DNA of 64,000 nucleotides from Sinimarinibacterium arenosum (lineage in GTDB: Bacteria > Pseudomonadota > Gammaproteobacteria > Nevskiales > Nevskiaceae): the NCBI RefSeq assembly GCF_005047655.1, contig NZ_SUKF01000002.1:310001-374000 (forward strand), in the 5' to 3' direction. Below are positions 51,863 through 60,757 of the stretch, in pieces; positions within the stretch are counted from its first letter, which is position 1, and the number at the start of each line of letters is the position of its first letter. The notes under the pieces are model-generated. The model had not been told where the DNA came from, ran no database searches, and saw only the letters and a program-made list of their open reading frames with translations. Position numbers and translations under genes: made by a program.

Positions 51863-52168
51863 ATGAGCGGCTGGTTCGCACTGAATCTCGGCGACGCCAT
51901 GCTCGCCGGCCCCGAACTGGAACGAATTGCATCGGCGTGCACCGAGGCGTGGAAGCAGCACGCTGCGCCCGACAGTCTCGCCGTTTACTTCCGCCACGAA
52001 ACCGACGGTGGCCTGCACTGCAGCGTCAAAGTCTATTTCCCACCGGCCGCAACAGCGATTGCGAGGACCTTCGGGGCTGCGCCCTGCCCCCCTCCAGCGG
52101 CCGACAGTCTGGGGCTGCTTGCGGGCTCCAGATCTGCGAAGGATGTCCTGTTTGCCGGTATTCGCTGA
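51863..52168 (+). CDS. Small uncharacterised protein downstream of the N-ATPase operon
   Basis: The 101-residue protein begins 11 nt after atpG and reads GWFALNLGDAMLAGPELE, then VYFRHETDGGLHCSVKVYFPPA and a C-terminal SLGLLAGS. I recall similar short proteins in pseudomonads but no function. The strand order suggests a two-layer alpha/beta fold; there is no signal peptide or membrane helix. The tight spacing suggests co-transcription with the ATPase genes, which may be coincidental. Confidence 0.72.
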   Translation: MSGWFALNLGDAMLAGPELERIASACTEAWKQHAAPDSLAVYFRHETDGGLHCSVKVYFPPAATAIARTFGAAPCPPPAADSLGLLAGSRSAKDVLFAGIR

Positions 52169-52350
52169 GCCCCTCCAATTCAGCCAGCGCGGCACGTATT
52201 GAGTCCTTCACACATTGGGGCCGTGCGGCAGGCTTGATGTCACATCGCTCCCGTATACTCGGGGGCACTTCGATCGACAGCGACCGCCCCTGCCGTGCGG
52301 CGTCGAGATGCTGTCCTGATCCGTTCACGACTCCGTCTACAGGTGCTCCG

Positions 52351-53922
52351 ATGCGTTTCGCCATGCCGCTGAAGAATCGATTGCTGAACTCCGCGCTGCT
52401 CGGCGCCCTGACCGCCGGCCTCGGCGCCTGCGGTTCCAGCGATCCGGCGGGCGACTCAAACTCACCGCCACTGGGCGCGGAAAAGCTGAGCGTGGTCGTG
52501 CTGGTCATCGACAGCCTGATGCCGTCAGACATTGGCCTGCAGACACCGACGCTGAGTGGCCTGATCGCGGAAGGCACGTTCTTTCCGGAAAGCCGCTCGG
52601 TATTCGCCGCCGAGACGATCCCGAATCATGTGGCGATGATGACCGGTGTCTATCCCGAACGCAGCGGCATCACCGGCAACAGCTTCATCGACTTTGATGA
52701 TCCCGCCGGCCCCACGGACAAGGATCTGTCGCTGCCGGAGAAGCTGACCGCGAAGACGCTGTTCACCTTCATCAACGAGCAGTGCCGCGGCAGCGGCATC
52801 AATCCTGACATCCGCCACGGCGCCACGCTGTCGAAGAAGTACCTGCACGAAGTGTTCGCCGGCGACGACGCCGATCCGGAGCGCCAGAACGACGACCCCG
52901 CGGTGTTCAACGTCGCCCCCGACAGCCATTGGGACCCGACCACCAGCCCGGCCTACATCGGCCCGCTGTTCGAGTACACCCCGGACCGGCCGACAATGGA
53001 ACAGGCGCTGACGCAGCTGCCCGACGCGGATTTCTTCTTCGTCAACCTCGGCAGCGTCGATCGCAATGCCCACGCCTTCGGCGCAGCCGGACGTGGATTG
53101 CAGCTGCTGGAAACCGACAGTCTGGTGCAGCAGATGGTCGACGCCCTGAAGGCCTCCGGACGCTGGGACCGCACCGTCATGCTGGTGGTCAGCGATCACG
53201 GCATGGACTTCACCCTGCCGGGCCCGCTGCAGTCCGTCACGGTTCAACCGACACTGGATGCGCTCGGCGCCTGTTACGCACCGATGCAGGCCGTCCAGGG
53301 CGGCGGCACCGACAGTATCTATGTCACCGACCGCAGCCTGCCGGAGGACCAGAAGCGTGAAGCGCTGCATGCTGCACGCAGCTGCCTGATGGGACTGGCC
53401 GACTGCGACACGCTGTGCGCCGGTGCCTCGCGCCCGACCAATGCCGCAGACATCGTTTACGCGTGGTACACAAAGGACGATCCGACCGACCCGACCGGCA
53501 ACATGCCGGACTCGATCCGCTCACAGCACCCCAACTTCGGTGATCTGGTGCTGGTGGCATCGGACGGTCTGAAGTTCTCCGACCCGACGCCCTTGAGCAA
53601 TCCGATTCCGGGCAATCACGGCCAGATCGCGACGATCCACAATTTCATGCTCGTCACCGGCGGCTCGCCCTGGGTCAAGAAGGGTGTCACCGTGACGCCC
53701 TCCGTGCCCTCGCCCGACCTGCTGGACCGCCTGCCCGAACAGAGCGAGACGATCGATGTCGCGCCGACCGTCGCGTGGCTGCTGGGACTGGGCCTGAAGG
53801 CATCCGACTTTCCGGACGGCAGGACGTATGACGGCCGCGTGCTGAGTCAGGCTTTCGTGCAGTTCGACAGCGCCAGCAACCCGGGATCACCGACCGTCTG
53901 CGGGCGCTACGACGCCCAATAG
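52351..53922 (+). CDS. Type I phosphodiesterase/nucleotide pyrophosphatase-family lipoprotein
   Basis: From ATG 52351 the 523-residue protein has a lipobox signal (LTAGLGAC) and an alkaline phosphatase-superfamily core: VVLVIDSLMPSDIG (first metal Asp), the nucleophile region AAETIPNHVAMMTGVYPERSG, LGSVDRNAH, VVSDHGMDFTLPG and NHGQIATIHNFMLV. It probably hydrolyses phosphodiester or phosphate bonds at the outer or inner membrane surface. Substrate is unknown. The 182-bp upstream gap shows no clear promoter. Confidence 0.88.
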   Translation: MRFAMPLKNRLLNSALLGALTAGLGACGSSDPAGDSNSPPLGAEKLSVVVLVIDSLMPSDIGLQTPTLSGLIAEGTFFPESRSVFAAETIPNHVAMMTGVYPERSGITGNSFIDFDDPAGPTDKDLSLPEKLTAKTLFTFINEQCRGSGINPDIRHGATLSKKYLHEVFAGDDADPERQNDDPAVFNVAPDSHWDPTTSPAYIGPLFEYTPDRPTMEQALTQLPDADFFFVNLGSVDRNAHAFGAAGRGLQLLETDSLVQQMVDALKASGRWDRTVMLVVSDHGMDFTLPGPLQSVTVQPTLDALGACYAPMQAVQGGGTDSIYVTDRSLPEDQKREALHAARSCLMGLADCDTLCAGASRPTNAADIVYAWYTKDDPTDPTGNMPDSIRSQHPNFGDLVLVASDGLKFSDPTPLSNPIPGNHGQIATIHNFMLVTGGSPWVKKGVTVTPSVPSPDLLDRLPEQSETIDVAPTVAWLLGLGLKASDFPDGRTYDGRVLSQAFVQFDSASNPGSPTVCGRYDAQ

Positions 53923-53928
53923 CCTTGT

Positions 53929-53950
53929 GCGGCGGCAGCCCTGCCGCCGC
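53929..53950. terminator. GC-rich hairpin between convergent genes
   Basis: GCGGCGGCA and TGCCGCCGC form a 9-bp stem around GCCC, 7 nt after the phosphodiesterase stop and before the convergent glutaredoxin-like gene end. It lacks a T-tract, so termination efficiency is doubtful. Confidence 0.45.
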
Positions 53951-53959
53951 CGCTCCTGG

Positions 53960-54340
53960 CTAGGCGTTCTGGGCGCCTGCGAGCAAGGCGTCGAACGCAC
54001 CGGACTTCATCAGCCGGGCCAGATCCTCGGCGCCGCCGATCAGCTGGCCACCGACAAAGATCATCGGAAACGTCGGCCAGCCGGCCCACATCTTCAACGC
54101 GTTGCGTCGACGCCAGGTGCTCAGGTAGCTGCCGTATTCCAGATAGTGATACGGCACGCCCTTGGCATCGAGCAACTTGCGCGCCTTGCGCGGATACGGG
54201 TTCTGCGCCATGCCGACAACGACCACCTTGTGTCCGGCGATCGCGGCCTCCACCTCGTCAATGACGTCGCGGTGATGTTCGGCAAGTGTCTTGCGGATAT
54301 CAGGATGGATGCGGCTTTCGGGAAGAATCGGACGCGACAT
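53960..54340 (-). CDS. Glutaredoxin-fold protein lacking the redox cysteine
   Basis: From ATG 54340 the 126-residue protein has a glutaredoxin fold (VVVVGMAQNPYPRKARKLLD, YLEYGSYLSTWRRRNALKMW, WPTFPMIFVGGQLIGGAED). The position of the CPYC or CGFS active site is NPYP, and the protein has no cysteine in that region, while the TFPMIFVGG cis-Pro and GG motifs are kept. It cannot act as a dithiol glutaredoxin in the usual way. The upstream extension is arginine-rich and was rejected. Confidence 0.88.
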   Translation of the reverse strand: MSRPILPESRIHPDIRKTLAEHHRDVIDEVEAAIAGHKVVVVGMAQNPYPRKARKLLDAKGVPYHYLEYGSYLSTWRRRNALKMWAGWPTFPMIFVGGQLIGGAEDLARLMKSGAFDALLAGAQNA

Positions 54341-54413
54341 GACAAAGACTCGGTAGGCTGCGATCAGCGTCGGATCATACGGCACGGCGCAAGCGCGTGA
54401 ACGGCTTCCCGAT

Positions 54414-54995
54414 TCACAGCGCAGCCTGCAGCGGCTGCCGACGGTTCGCCAGCCAGATCGCGGCAAGTACCGGCGCGGCAAGCAACGCTGCCGCCGCCTC
54501 CGCCACGGGATGCCCGTCACGGACACTGCGCCCCTGCAGGCGCGCGATCCAGGCATCACCACTATTTCCGCTCAGGTTGGCGAAGTAGATCGCATGGATA
54601 TACGCCATGATCTCCAGCCGCTGCCATCCGGTGTAGTGCTGCTTCAACGCGGTGCGTGCCGGCCTCTCCGGACACCGTCGTGTATCGGCAAAGTGCTTGG
54701 CAAATAGAATCGCCACCGCTGCCGGTGAATCGATCTCGCCCGGCAGCTCCGACGCCCACAGGTTCTGCAGTGCGTCCAGATCGACGCCATTGTTCAACGC
54801 CAGGCCCGTGTGCACCCAAGAGCAGTATCGGCAGTCATTGACCATCGTTACCGCCAGCATCACCTGCTCTCGGAGTACACGCGAAGTCGAGGGCTTGATC
54901 AGCGCAGCGAGCAGCACCGGCAATGTCGCCACCGTTGCCGCACCACTGCGCAGCAACAAGGGCCCATCAAAGGTTCGCTTGGTGAATGGTTTCAT
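54414..54995 (-). CDS. AhpD-like carboxymuconolactone decarboxylase-family protein
   Basis: From ATG 54995 the 193-residue protein has the AhpD-type motif NDCRYCSWVHTGLA (CxxC plus downstream His), which in AhpD supports peroxidase activity. The remaining helices fit the CMD fold. It lies 35 nt after the GMC oxidoreductase stop in the same direction, suggesting joint work in redox chemistry; the exact partner is unknown. Confidence 0.86.
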   Translation of the reverse strand: MKPFTKRTFDGPLLLRSGAATVATLPVLLAALIKPSTSRVLREQVMLAVTMVNDCRYCSWVHTGLALNNGVDLDALQNLWASELPGEIDSPAAVAILFAKHFADTRRCPERPARTALKQHYTGWQRLEIMAYIHAIYFANLSGNSGDAWIARLQGRSVRDGHPVAEAAAALLAAPVLAAIWLANRRQPLQAAL

Positions 54996-55029
54996 TTGTT
55001 GCTCACTCCAGTGGAAATACCCGCCGCAT

Positions 55030-56475
55030 TCACCCTTGTGCGGCAATGCCCGCCGCAACGTGGCTGGCCCAGGCCGCGACTGTCATCGACGGCGGTGCGC
55101 CGGGTGCCGCCGGCAACGCAGCAGCGTCGGCGACATACAGACCCGACACCCCATGGACCTGCCCGTATCCGTCGAGCACCGCTTGCTGAGGGTCGTCGCC
55201 AACGCGAGCCCCGCCCAGCGGGTGCACCGTCAGCGGCCAATGTCGCAGGAAATAGACAGGCCGCGCGCTGCGCGCCGCGATTCGGTCGAATGCGCGATAG
55301 ATTCGCGCCAGGACAAAATTGGCCGTGCGGCTGTAATGCAGGCGCAGGCGCCCACCCGTCCAGGTCGCCAGTCCATTGGCCTGATCGGCTCCCATGCCAA
55401 CCAGGATCAAGTCCCGCTTCAACGCCCGGCGCAGCGCTTCAGGCATTGGAACGCCATCAATACCGTTCAGACCGTAGGCGGTCAGATCAACGTCGTCCTC
55501 GCTTCCCGGCGCGATATCACGCAAGCCAAAGCGACCGTGACACGGCGTACCGCGGCTGTAGTCTGCATCGGCCGTGTTGCAACGCCAGTAGGCTGGCACA
55601 TCACCGTTTCCGCCTACGCCAAGCCCGAGGGCCGGCACGGCGCCGAGCGCACCGGCGTCGCGACTGGCGAACAGCAGTCGCAAGGTGTTCAGCGTGCCGG
55701 CAGCCAGGACCACCCGCGACGCCGTCAGGTGTCGATAGACCTTGGCGCGGTGATCGTAGGCCGTCACACACCAGCCGTCCCGCACCGGCCCGACCAGCGC
55801 CACTTCGTGCAGATCGTGCACCTGCAGACCCCGCGCCAGTGCCGGCAGCAACAGCAGCGAATCCAGCGTCACCTTGCTGCCGTCGTGACACCCGAAAAAA
55901 CTGTTGTCAGTAAAAGTGCTGCTCTCGAAACGGAAACCCATCGCGGGCTGCGACTCGACTGACGGCGGACGCAGCAGAGGATTCTGCTGCAGTCGCGTGC
56001 CGATGAAATTGGGCACCGATGCATCCGGAATACGTGCGCCCATGCGCGTGATTGCAGCGTCGTAGTGAGCATCCATCATCGCGGTGTCGATGCCGTCGGC
56101 GCGCTCCCGCCAGTAGTCCGGCACCGCAGGACGAACGTTCATGGCCGAATAGACGTGGCTTCCGCCACCGACACCACTGCTGCAGACCACGCTGATTTCG
56201 CGACCCAGGTGCAGGTCAAACAGACCGTGCGCATTGAGGCGCAACCGCCCCCCGGGTAACAGCGGCAGGTTGAGGCTGCGCAAAGCACGACCAAAGAATC
56301 CGAAGCCGCGCGGCAATGGGCTGCGCGGACCGACACCCGCCGCACGCACCGATGGCGTATCGCGCCAGGGTCCCCGTTCAAGCAGTGTCACCCGCGCACC
56401 TGCTGCGGTCAGGCGCTCTGCTGCAAATGCGCCCCCGAAGCCGCTGCCTATGACGATGACATCCGACGCAATCAC
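55030..56475 (-). CDS. GMC-family FAD oxidoreductase
   Basis: The 481-residue protein starts with the FAD motif VIGSGFGGAFAAERLTAAG and includes GREISVVCSSGVGGGSHVYS, VVLAAGTLNTLRLLFASR and the late HPLGGARVG. The arrangement resembles cholesterol-oxidase-like or steroid/alcohol dehydrogenases of the GMC group. GTG 56475 overlaps the TAG of the upstream gene by one base. It is likely in an operon with the preceding unknown protein and the following AhpD-like gene. Confidence 0.88.
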   Translation of the reverse strand: MIASDVIVIGSGFGGAFAAERLTAAGARVTLLERGPWRDTPSVRAAGVGPRSPLPRGFGFFGRALRSLNLPLLPGGRLRLNAHGLFDLHLGREISVVCSSGVGGGSHVYSAMNVRPAVPDYWRERADGIDTAMMDAHYDAAITRMGARIPDASVPNFIGTRLQQNPLLRPPSVESQPAMGFRFESSTFTDNSFFGCHDGSKVTLDSLLLLPALARGLQVHDLHEVALVGPVRDGWCVTAYDHRAKVYRHLTASRVVLAAGTLNTLRLLFASRDAGALGAVPALGLGVGGNGDVPAYWRCNTADADYSRGTPCHGRFGLRDIAPGSEDDVDLTAYGLNGIDGVPMPEALRRALKRDLILVGMGADQANGLATWTGGRLRLHYSRTANFVLARIYRAFDRIAARSARPVYFLRHWPLTVHPLGGARVGDDPQQAVLDGYGQVHGVSGLYVADAAALPAAPGAPPSMTVAAWASHVAAGIAAQG

Positions 56476-56972
56476 TATCCAGGCACCAGCGTGAAATACA
56501 GCACGCGATAAAGTCCGCGCTGCGTTTTCCAGTTCATCCTGGCGAGGATCAGGCCATTGCCCAGCTGGCGCGCCTCGCCACGGATGTGCCGTAGCAACCG
56601 GGGATTTTCCGGCACGTCATAGTCAAGCCAGACCACCGGCTGCTGATCTACCGGGCTCATGGCCTGCTCGACCACACGAAAGCGTCCGAACGCCGCACCG
56701 CGAACGCCAAACCAGCGGTTGGCTCCGGTGCCATTGGCAAAGCTCTTTCCACTCCAGGGATTCAGCGGTGTACCCAGCAGCGCGTACAACATTCGGGCGA
56801 ATACGCGAGGCAACCAGCCGAAGCCGCGGATCGCCATCAGCCTGCCACGCCAACAACCCTCAAGCGACCGCGCCGGAGTCGGCAAACTTGAAAACAGAGT
56901 GTCCAGCTCGTGCTGGCGTTGCGTATACAAAACTGTCGGCACGCCGGGTGCCGCGCCCAGATCCATGTGCAT
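56475..56972 (-). CDS. Uncharacterised protein translationally coupled to the GMC oxidoreductase
   Basis: From ATG 56972 the 165-residue protein reads SLEGCWRGRLM, TPLNPWSGKSF, ANRWFGVRGAAFGRF and LDYDVPENPRLL. The pattern of short strands and NPWSGK resembles GXWXG/DUF4334-type or lipid-binding beta-barrel proteins, which I infer only weakly. It has no signal peptide. Because its stop overlaps the GMC start, the two are probably functionally paired. Confidence 0.72.
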   Translation of the reverse strand: MHMDLGAAPGVPTVLYTQRQHELDTLFSSLPTPARSLEGCWRGRLMAIRGFGWLPRVFARMLYALLGTPLNPWSGKSFANGTGANRWFGVRGAAFGRFRVVEQAMSPVDQQPVVWLDYDVPENPRLLRHIRGEARQLGNGLILARMNWKTQRGLYRVLYFTLVPG

Positions 56973-57065
56973 GCTGTATTCATCCAGGACTCGGTGAAGC
57001 ACCAGTCTGGCGATACCGCAACGGCACAACAAACGCTTTTTTCAGGTCACCTGCACAAGAAAAAC

Positions 57066-57992
57066 TTATGCAATCTCGGCCAGACGCCGGCGCACCCAGT
57101 CGATGAATGCCGCGATAGCCTCATTGCCGCGCCGGTCATCCAGCATCACCGCGTACATTGCCTGCGGCATCGGCCCGTAAGCGGGACCGACAGCGACGAC
57201 GCGACCACTGGCAATCAGTGGTCGTTCCAGCGGCAGAATGGCCAGTGCAACCCCGACCGTCTCAGCCGCTTCGATTGCAGCGGGATAGTCATCGACGTGG
57301 AAGACCTCCGAAGCCGCATTGTCCGCAGCCGCTGCATCCGCGACGCCTGCTTGCATGAAGTACTGCCGCCAGGCGTCCGGACGTTCGGTCATCACCACCC
57401 GCGGCGCCTGTGACAGGCGCTCGGGATGACGCCGCAGGTCGAAACGCGCTGCCAATGCCGGCGGCGCAATCGCCTGGATTTGAAGATCCACCAGCTTTTC
57501 ATGCACGCAGCCTGGCCAGGGTGGCACACCGTAGCGAATCGCCAGGTCGACCTGACGCTGTGACAGGTCAACGTTACGCACGCTGGTATTGATCCGCAGC
57601 GCAACCTGCGGGTGCTGCGCGCGAAAATCGGCCAGGCGAGGCAACACCACGCGACTGGCCAGCGGCGGCATCAGGCTGACCCGCAGAACCGATTGCTGCG
57701 TGGCGCGACGCACGCGCTCGGTCGCTTCGAGCAACGCAGTCAAATGCGGCTGAATATCTGCCAGATAGCCTCGTCCGGTTTCGGTCAACGCCAAGCCGCG
57801 CGGTTGTCGCTCGAACAAGATGACGCCGAGCTGGCTCTCGAGCTGACGCACCTGCTGACTGATGGCTGAAGCGGTGACACACAGCTCCTCACCGGCCAGC
57901 TTGAAACTCTGATGCCGAGCGGCCGCCTCGAAAGCACGCAGCAGATTCAGCGACGACAGACGCAGACGTGCAACAGGTTGCGGATCGTTCAC
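57066..57992 (-). CDS. LysR-family transcriptional regulator
   Basis: The 308-residue protein has an N-terminal winged HTH (LNLLRAFEAAARHQSFKLAG, ASAISQQVRQLESQLG) and a periplasmic-binding-type effector domain. It resembles the GcvA branch. It is translated from GTG 57992 in a 4-nt overlap with the osmC stop, so regulator and OsmC protein are made together. Confidence 0.88.
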   Translation of the reverse strand: MNDPQPVARLRLSSLNLLRAFEAAARHQSFKLAGEELCVTASAISQQVRQLESQLGVILFERQPRGLALTETGRGYLADIQPHLTALLEATERVRRATQQSVLRVSLMPPLASRVVLPRLADFRAQHPQVALRINTSVRNVDLSQRQVDLAIRYGVPPWPGCVHEKLVDLQIQAIAPPALAARFDLRRHPERLSQAPRVVMTERPDAWRQYFMQAGVADAAAADNAASEVFHVDDYPAAIEAAETVGVALAILPLERPLIASGRVVAVGPAYGPMPQAMYAVMLDDRRGNEAIAAFIDWVRRRLAEIA

Positions 57993-58462
57993 GCCGCCTC
58001 GATGCGCACGATCGTCTTGACCGAGTTGGCGATATAGCAGGCGTGGTGTGCGCGGTCGTGCAGCCCTGCAATGGCTTCGGCATCCGGGCGATTGTCTCCA
58101 CTCCACTCGATCGTTGGCCGCAGAATGACCTCGAGCATCGCGATGCGTCCCTCGTCATTACGTCCCATCGTCCCCACCGCGTCATCGCGGTACGTTGCGA
58201 CGATGTAACCCTTCTTGGCCGCGTAGGCGAGGAAGAACAGCATGTGACACGACGACAGCGAGGCGACGAACGCCTCCTCGGGATCGACTGCATCAGCAGC
58301 CGACATCGGCAGCGGCACCACCGCCGGCGCACTCGAAGCCGGCACCGTCACACCCCCGTCGAAGTGCCAATGGTGCTTGCGCGAATAGCTGTTGTCGGTA
58401 AACGACGCGGCGTCGGCGCCCTGCCAGACGACGGACGCTCGATATTGATGCTCGGCACTCAT
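57989..58462 (-). CDS. OsmC-family peroxide reductase
   Basis: The 157-residue protein has the OsmC/Ohr features: the catalytic cysteine in SLSSCHMLFFL, an upstream DPEEAFVASL stretch and the second cysteine in AHHACYIANSVK. OsmC proteins reduce organic hydroperoxides. It precedes the LysR gene, which may respond to the same stress. Confidence 0.9.
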   Translation of the reverse strand: MSAEHQYRASVVWQGADAASFTDNSYSRKHHWHFDGGVTVPASSAPAVVPLPMSAADAVDPEEAFVASLSSCHMLFFLAYAAKKGYIVATYRDDAVGTMGRNDEGRIAMLEVILRPTIEWSGDNRPDAEAIAGLHDRAHHACYIANSVKTIVRIEAA

Positions 58463-58503
58463 GCGACGAACTCCGGATTTCTGAGGAAGGCGAATATTCG
58501 CAG

Positions 58504-59520
58504 TCAGGCCGCCAGGGCGTCGATGCGCTTGGTCAATGTCTGGACACCGTCACCTTGCGATCCGGCCGCAGTGAACTGCGCGACAGCGGCACGTTGCCGG
58601 GCTGCGTCATCGATGCGGCTGACGTGGGTCCAGAACGCCTCTGTCCCCGGATGATCCTTGCAGTACCACTGGATGTGCTTGCGCGCCACACGCAGGCCCC
58701 GTCCCTCGCCGTAGAACGCGTACAGGTCGTCGAGATGTCCGAGCAGGATGTCACGTACCTCGCCGGCATCCGGCTCCGGCAACAGCGTGCCGTCGTCCAG
58801 ATAACGCACGATCTGGCGGAATATCCACGGCCGTCCCTGTGCTGCCCGACCGATCATCACGGCGTCGGCGCCGGTGGCACGCAGCACCTCGGCCGCCTTC
58901 TGAGGGGTGTCGACGTCCCCATTGGCGATCACCGGAATCCGTACGCTCTGCTTGATCGCGGCGATGGTGTCGTACTCCGCCTGACCGCTGTAGTGCTCCT
59001 CGCGCGTACGCCCGTGCACCGCGAGTGCCTGGATGCCGGCCGCCTCCGCGATGCGCGCAATCGTCACGCCGTTGCGGCTGGCGCGGGAATAACCGGTACG
59101 GATTTTAAGGGTCACCGGCACCTCGACAGCGCGCACCACAGCGTCACAGATCCGGGACACCAGCGCCTCATCCCGCAGCAGCGCCGATCCCGAGTCGACC
59201 CGGCACACTTTCTTGGCCGGGCAGCCCATGTTGATATCGACGATCTGCGCCCCGTGTTCGACGTTGTAGCGCGCGGCTTCGGCCAGCGCCTGCGGGTCGT
59301 ACCCGGCAATCTGCACCGCGATCGGACCGGGCTCACCGCGGTGGTCGCGGCGCAGTCTGGACTTCTCGGTATGCCACAGGCTGGCATCAGAGGTGGTCAT
59401 CTCCGAAACGGCGAGCCCGGCGCCGAGCCGCCGGCACAATTGCCGGAACGGGCGATCGGTCACCCCCGCCATCGGGGCAAGAATCACTTTCGGATCAATC
59501 TGATAGGAACCAATACGCAT
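58504..59520 (-). CDS. dusB: tRNA-dihydrouridine synthase B
   Basis: This FMN enzyme reduces uridine in tRNA D-loops. The 338-residue protein has APMAGVTDRPFRQLC, the active-site DINMGCPAKKVC with C106, RTGY, HGRTREEHYSG and IANGDVDTP. Length and motifs match DusB rather than DusA or DusC. The fis gene, often downstream in E. coli-like genomes, is absent here; osmC lies next. Confidence 0.94.
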   Translation of the reverse strand: MRIGSYQIDPKVILAPMAGVTDRPFRQLCRRLGAGLAVSEMTTSDASLWHTEKSRLRRDHRGEPGPIAVQIAGYDPQALAEAARYNVEHGAQIVDINMGCPAKKVCRVDSGSALLRDEALVSRICDAVVRAVEVPVTLKIRTGYSRASRNGVTIARIAEAAGIQALAVHGRTREEHYSGQAEYDTIAAIKQSVRIPVIANGDVDTPQKAAEVLRATGADAVMIGRAAQGRPWIFRQIVRYLDDGTLLPEPDAGEVRDILLGHLDDLYAFYGEGRGLRVARKHIQWYCKDHPGTEAFWTHVSRIDDAARQRAAVAQFTAAGSQGDGVQTLTKRIDALAA

Positions 59521-59675
59521 AGGTTTATTGTCGCCTATTTAGGGGCAATTCCTACAGCTTCAGGGCGATTGAATGTGAATATCAGAATTTTCCGATATTC
59601 AAAGCCGCATGACTGCCGTAGTCTCTACCCCGTCAAGACGCACATTCCGGTCGCGAGCCGGGCGTCGAGACCCCG

Positions 59676-59745
59676 ATGCCGCCCTATCCCCCCCTCCCTC
59701 AGGGCGGCATACCCCCGACGGCGGGCGCAAGCCCGCCGTGTTTTA
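59676..59745 (+). ncRNA. Candidate small RNA 3' part with C-rich loop and terminator
   Basis: On the plus strand, ATGCCGCCCT (59676-59685) and AGGGCGGCAT (59701-59710) form a 10-bp stem around a C-rich loop containing CCCTCCC. A second stem, ACGGCGGGC (59718-59726) / GCCCGCCGT (59731-59739) with a GCAA loop, is followed by GTTTTA. No plus-strand gene precedes this terminator: dusB starts at 59520 leftward and the MBL gene ends at 59771 leftward. A small RNA with an anti-Shine-Dalgarno loop is the simplest guess. The 5' end and promoter are not identified; 59521-59675 also holds an inverted repeat GAATATC/GATATTC (59577-59600). Confidence 0.42.
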
Positions 59746-59770
59746 TTCCCCCCCAGAAAACGCATGGGCC

Positions 59771-60724
59771 TCAGCCTGGCGCGGCCAGCGGGTTGCTGCG
59801 CGTTGCCGGCGGCAGCGTCGACATCACACGACGGTCGTGTGCCGGCACGATCACCAGATCGGGCTTGGCCATCTTCAGCAGATGCAGCTTGATCAGCGCG
59901 TCGCGTACGCCCTGGGCGTCCTCGTCGACCAGTACGCGCGACAGCCACGGCCGCTCGGCCGGCAGATCAACGCCCTCGTGCTGCCACGCCAGATCACCGA
60001 TCAGCGCATAGCTGGCTCCGTCCGCGCTGTGGATGAAGGCGATGATCGAACCCGGCGTGTGGCCTCCGGCCGGGACCAGGACCACCGAGCCGTCACCGAA
60101 AACATCGTGGCTTGCCGGGAAGCCCCAGTACGGGCCGCCCTCGAAATCGTAGATGCGGTAGTTGAGCTCGCCCAACGAGCGCGCCAGCGTGGTCTTGTCA
60201 CCGCCGTCGCGGATGAAGTCACGCTCGGTCTGCGTGATCCACACCGGCACACCGCGCAGATCGTCGAGTCCGGACACGTGATCCCAATGCGCGTGCGTCA
60301 GGATCACGCCGGCAATGCGCTCCGGCGCCAGGCTCGCACTGGACAGCTGATCGACCACCGGAATCTCCGGCGTGATCTTCGACATCTGCCGCATCAGCCA
60401 CGGGATCGTTTCGGTGTGCTTGATCACGTTGCGGCCGAAACCGGAGTCGAACATCAGGATGCCTTTGGGATGTTCGACCACAACCACATCCATGCCGAAC
60501 TCGATGGTCTCGAACGGCCCTCCGCGATAGGCGAACGCGCCCTGCGACTCCATGCGCCCGGCCATGAACACGCCGACCCTCATGTCCGCCGGCGGCTGTG
60601 GATGGATCAGCTGCAGCGGCATGTCCGGTGCGGTGACCGGCAGCGTCGCCGGCGCAAAGCTCCAAGCCAGGGCGCCGATACAGGCCGCCAGCACCACCAC
60701 CATTCCATAGCCCAGCTTCTTCAT
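59771..60724 (-). CDS. MBL-fold metallo-hydrolase, membrane-anchored or exported
   Basis: From ATG 60724 the 317-residue protein has an N-terminal hydrophobic segment (YGMVVVLAACIGALAW) and a metallo-beta-lactamase domain with the zinc motif LTHAHWDHVSG, PAGGHTPGS and ALIGDLAW. Related families include quorum-signal lactonases, but the substrate cannot be assigned. TTG 60739 is a weaker start. It follows the acyl-CoA dehydrogenase by 33 nt. Confidence 0.87.
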   Translation of the reverse strand: MKKLGYGMVVVLAACIGALAWSFAPATLPVTAPDMPLQLIHPQPPADMRVGVFMAGRMESQGAFAYRGGPFETIEFGMDVVVVEHPKGILMFDSGFGRNVIKHTETIPWLMRQMSKITPEIPVVDQLSSASLAPERIAGVILTHAHWDHVSGLDDLRGVPVWITQTERDFIRDGGDKTTLARSLGELNYRIYDFEGGPYWGFPASHDVFGDGSVVLVPAGGHTPGSIIAFIHSADGASYALIGDLAWQHEGVDLPAERPWLSRVLVDEDAQGVRDALIKLHLLKMAKPDLVIVPAHDRRVMSTLPPATRSNPLAAPG

Positions 60725-60757
60725 CAGACGGTCTCGCAAGATTGGTATTCGGAGGCC

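Noticed and set aside
51937-52350. N-terminal extension of the lipoprotein phosphodiesterase
   Set aside because: The sequence before ATG 52351 overlaps the preceding gene and would hide the lipoprotein signal.
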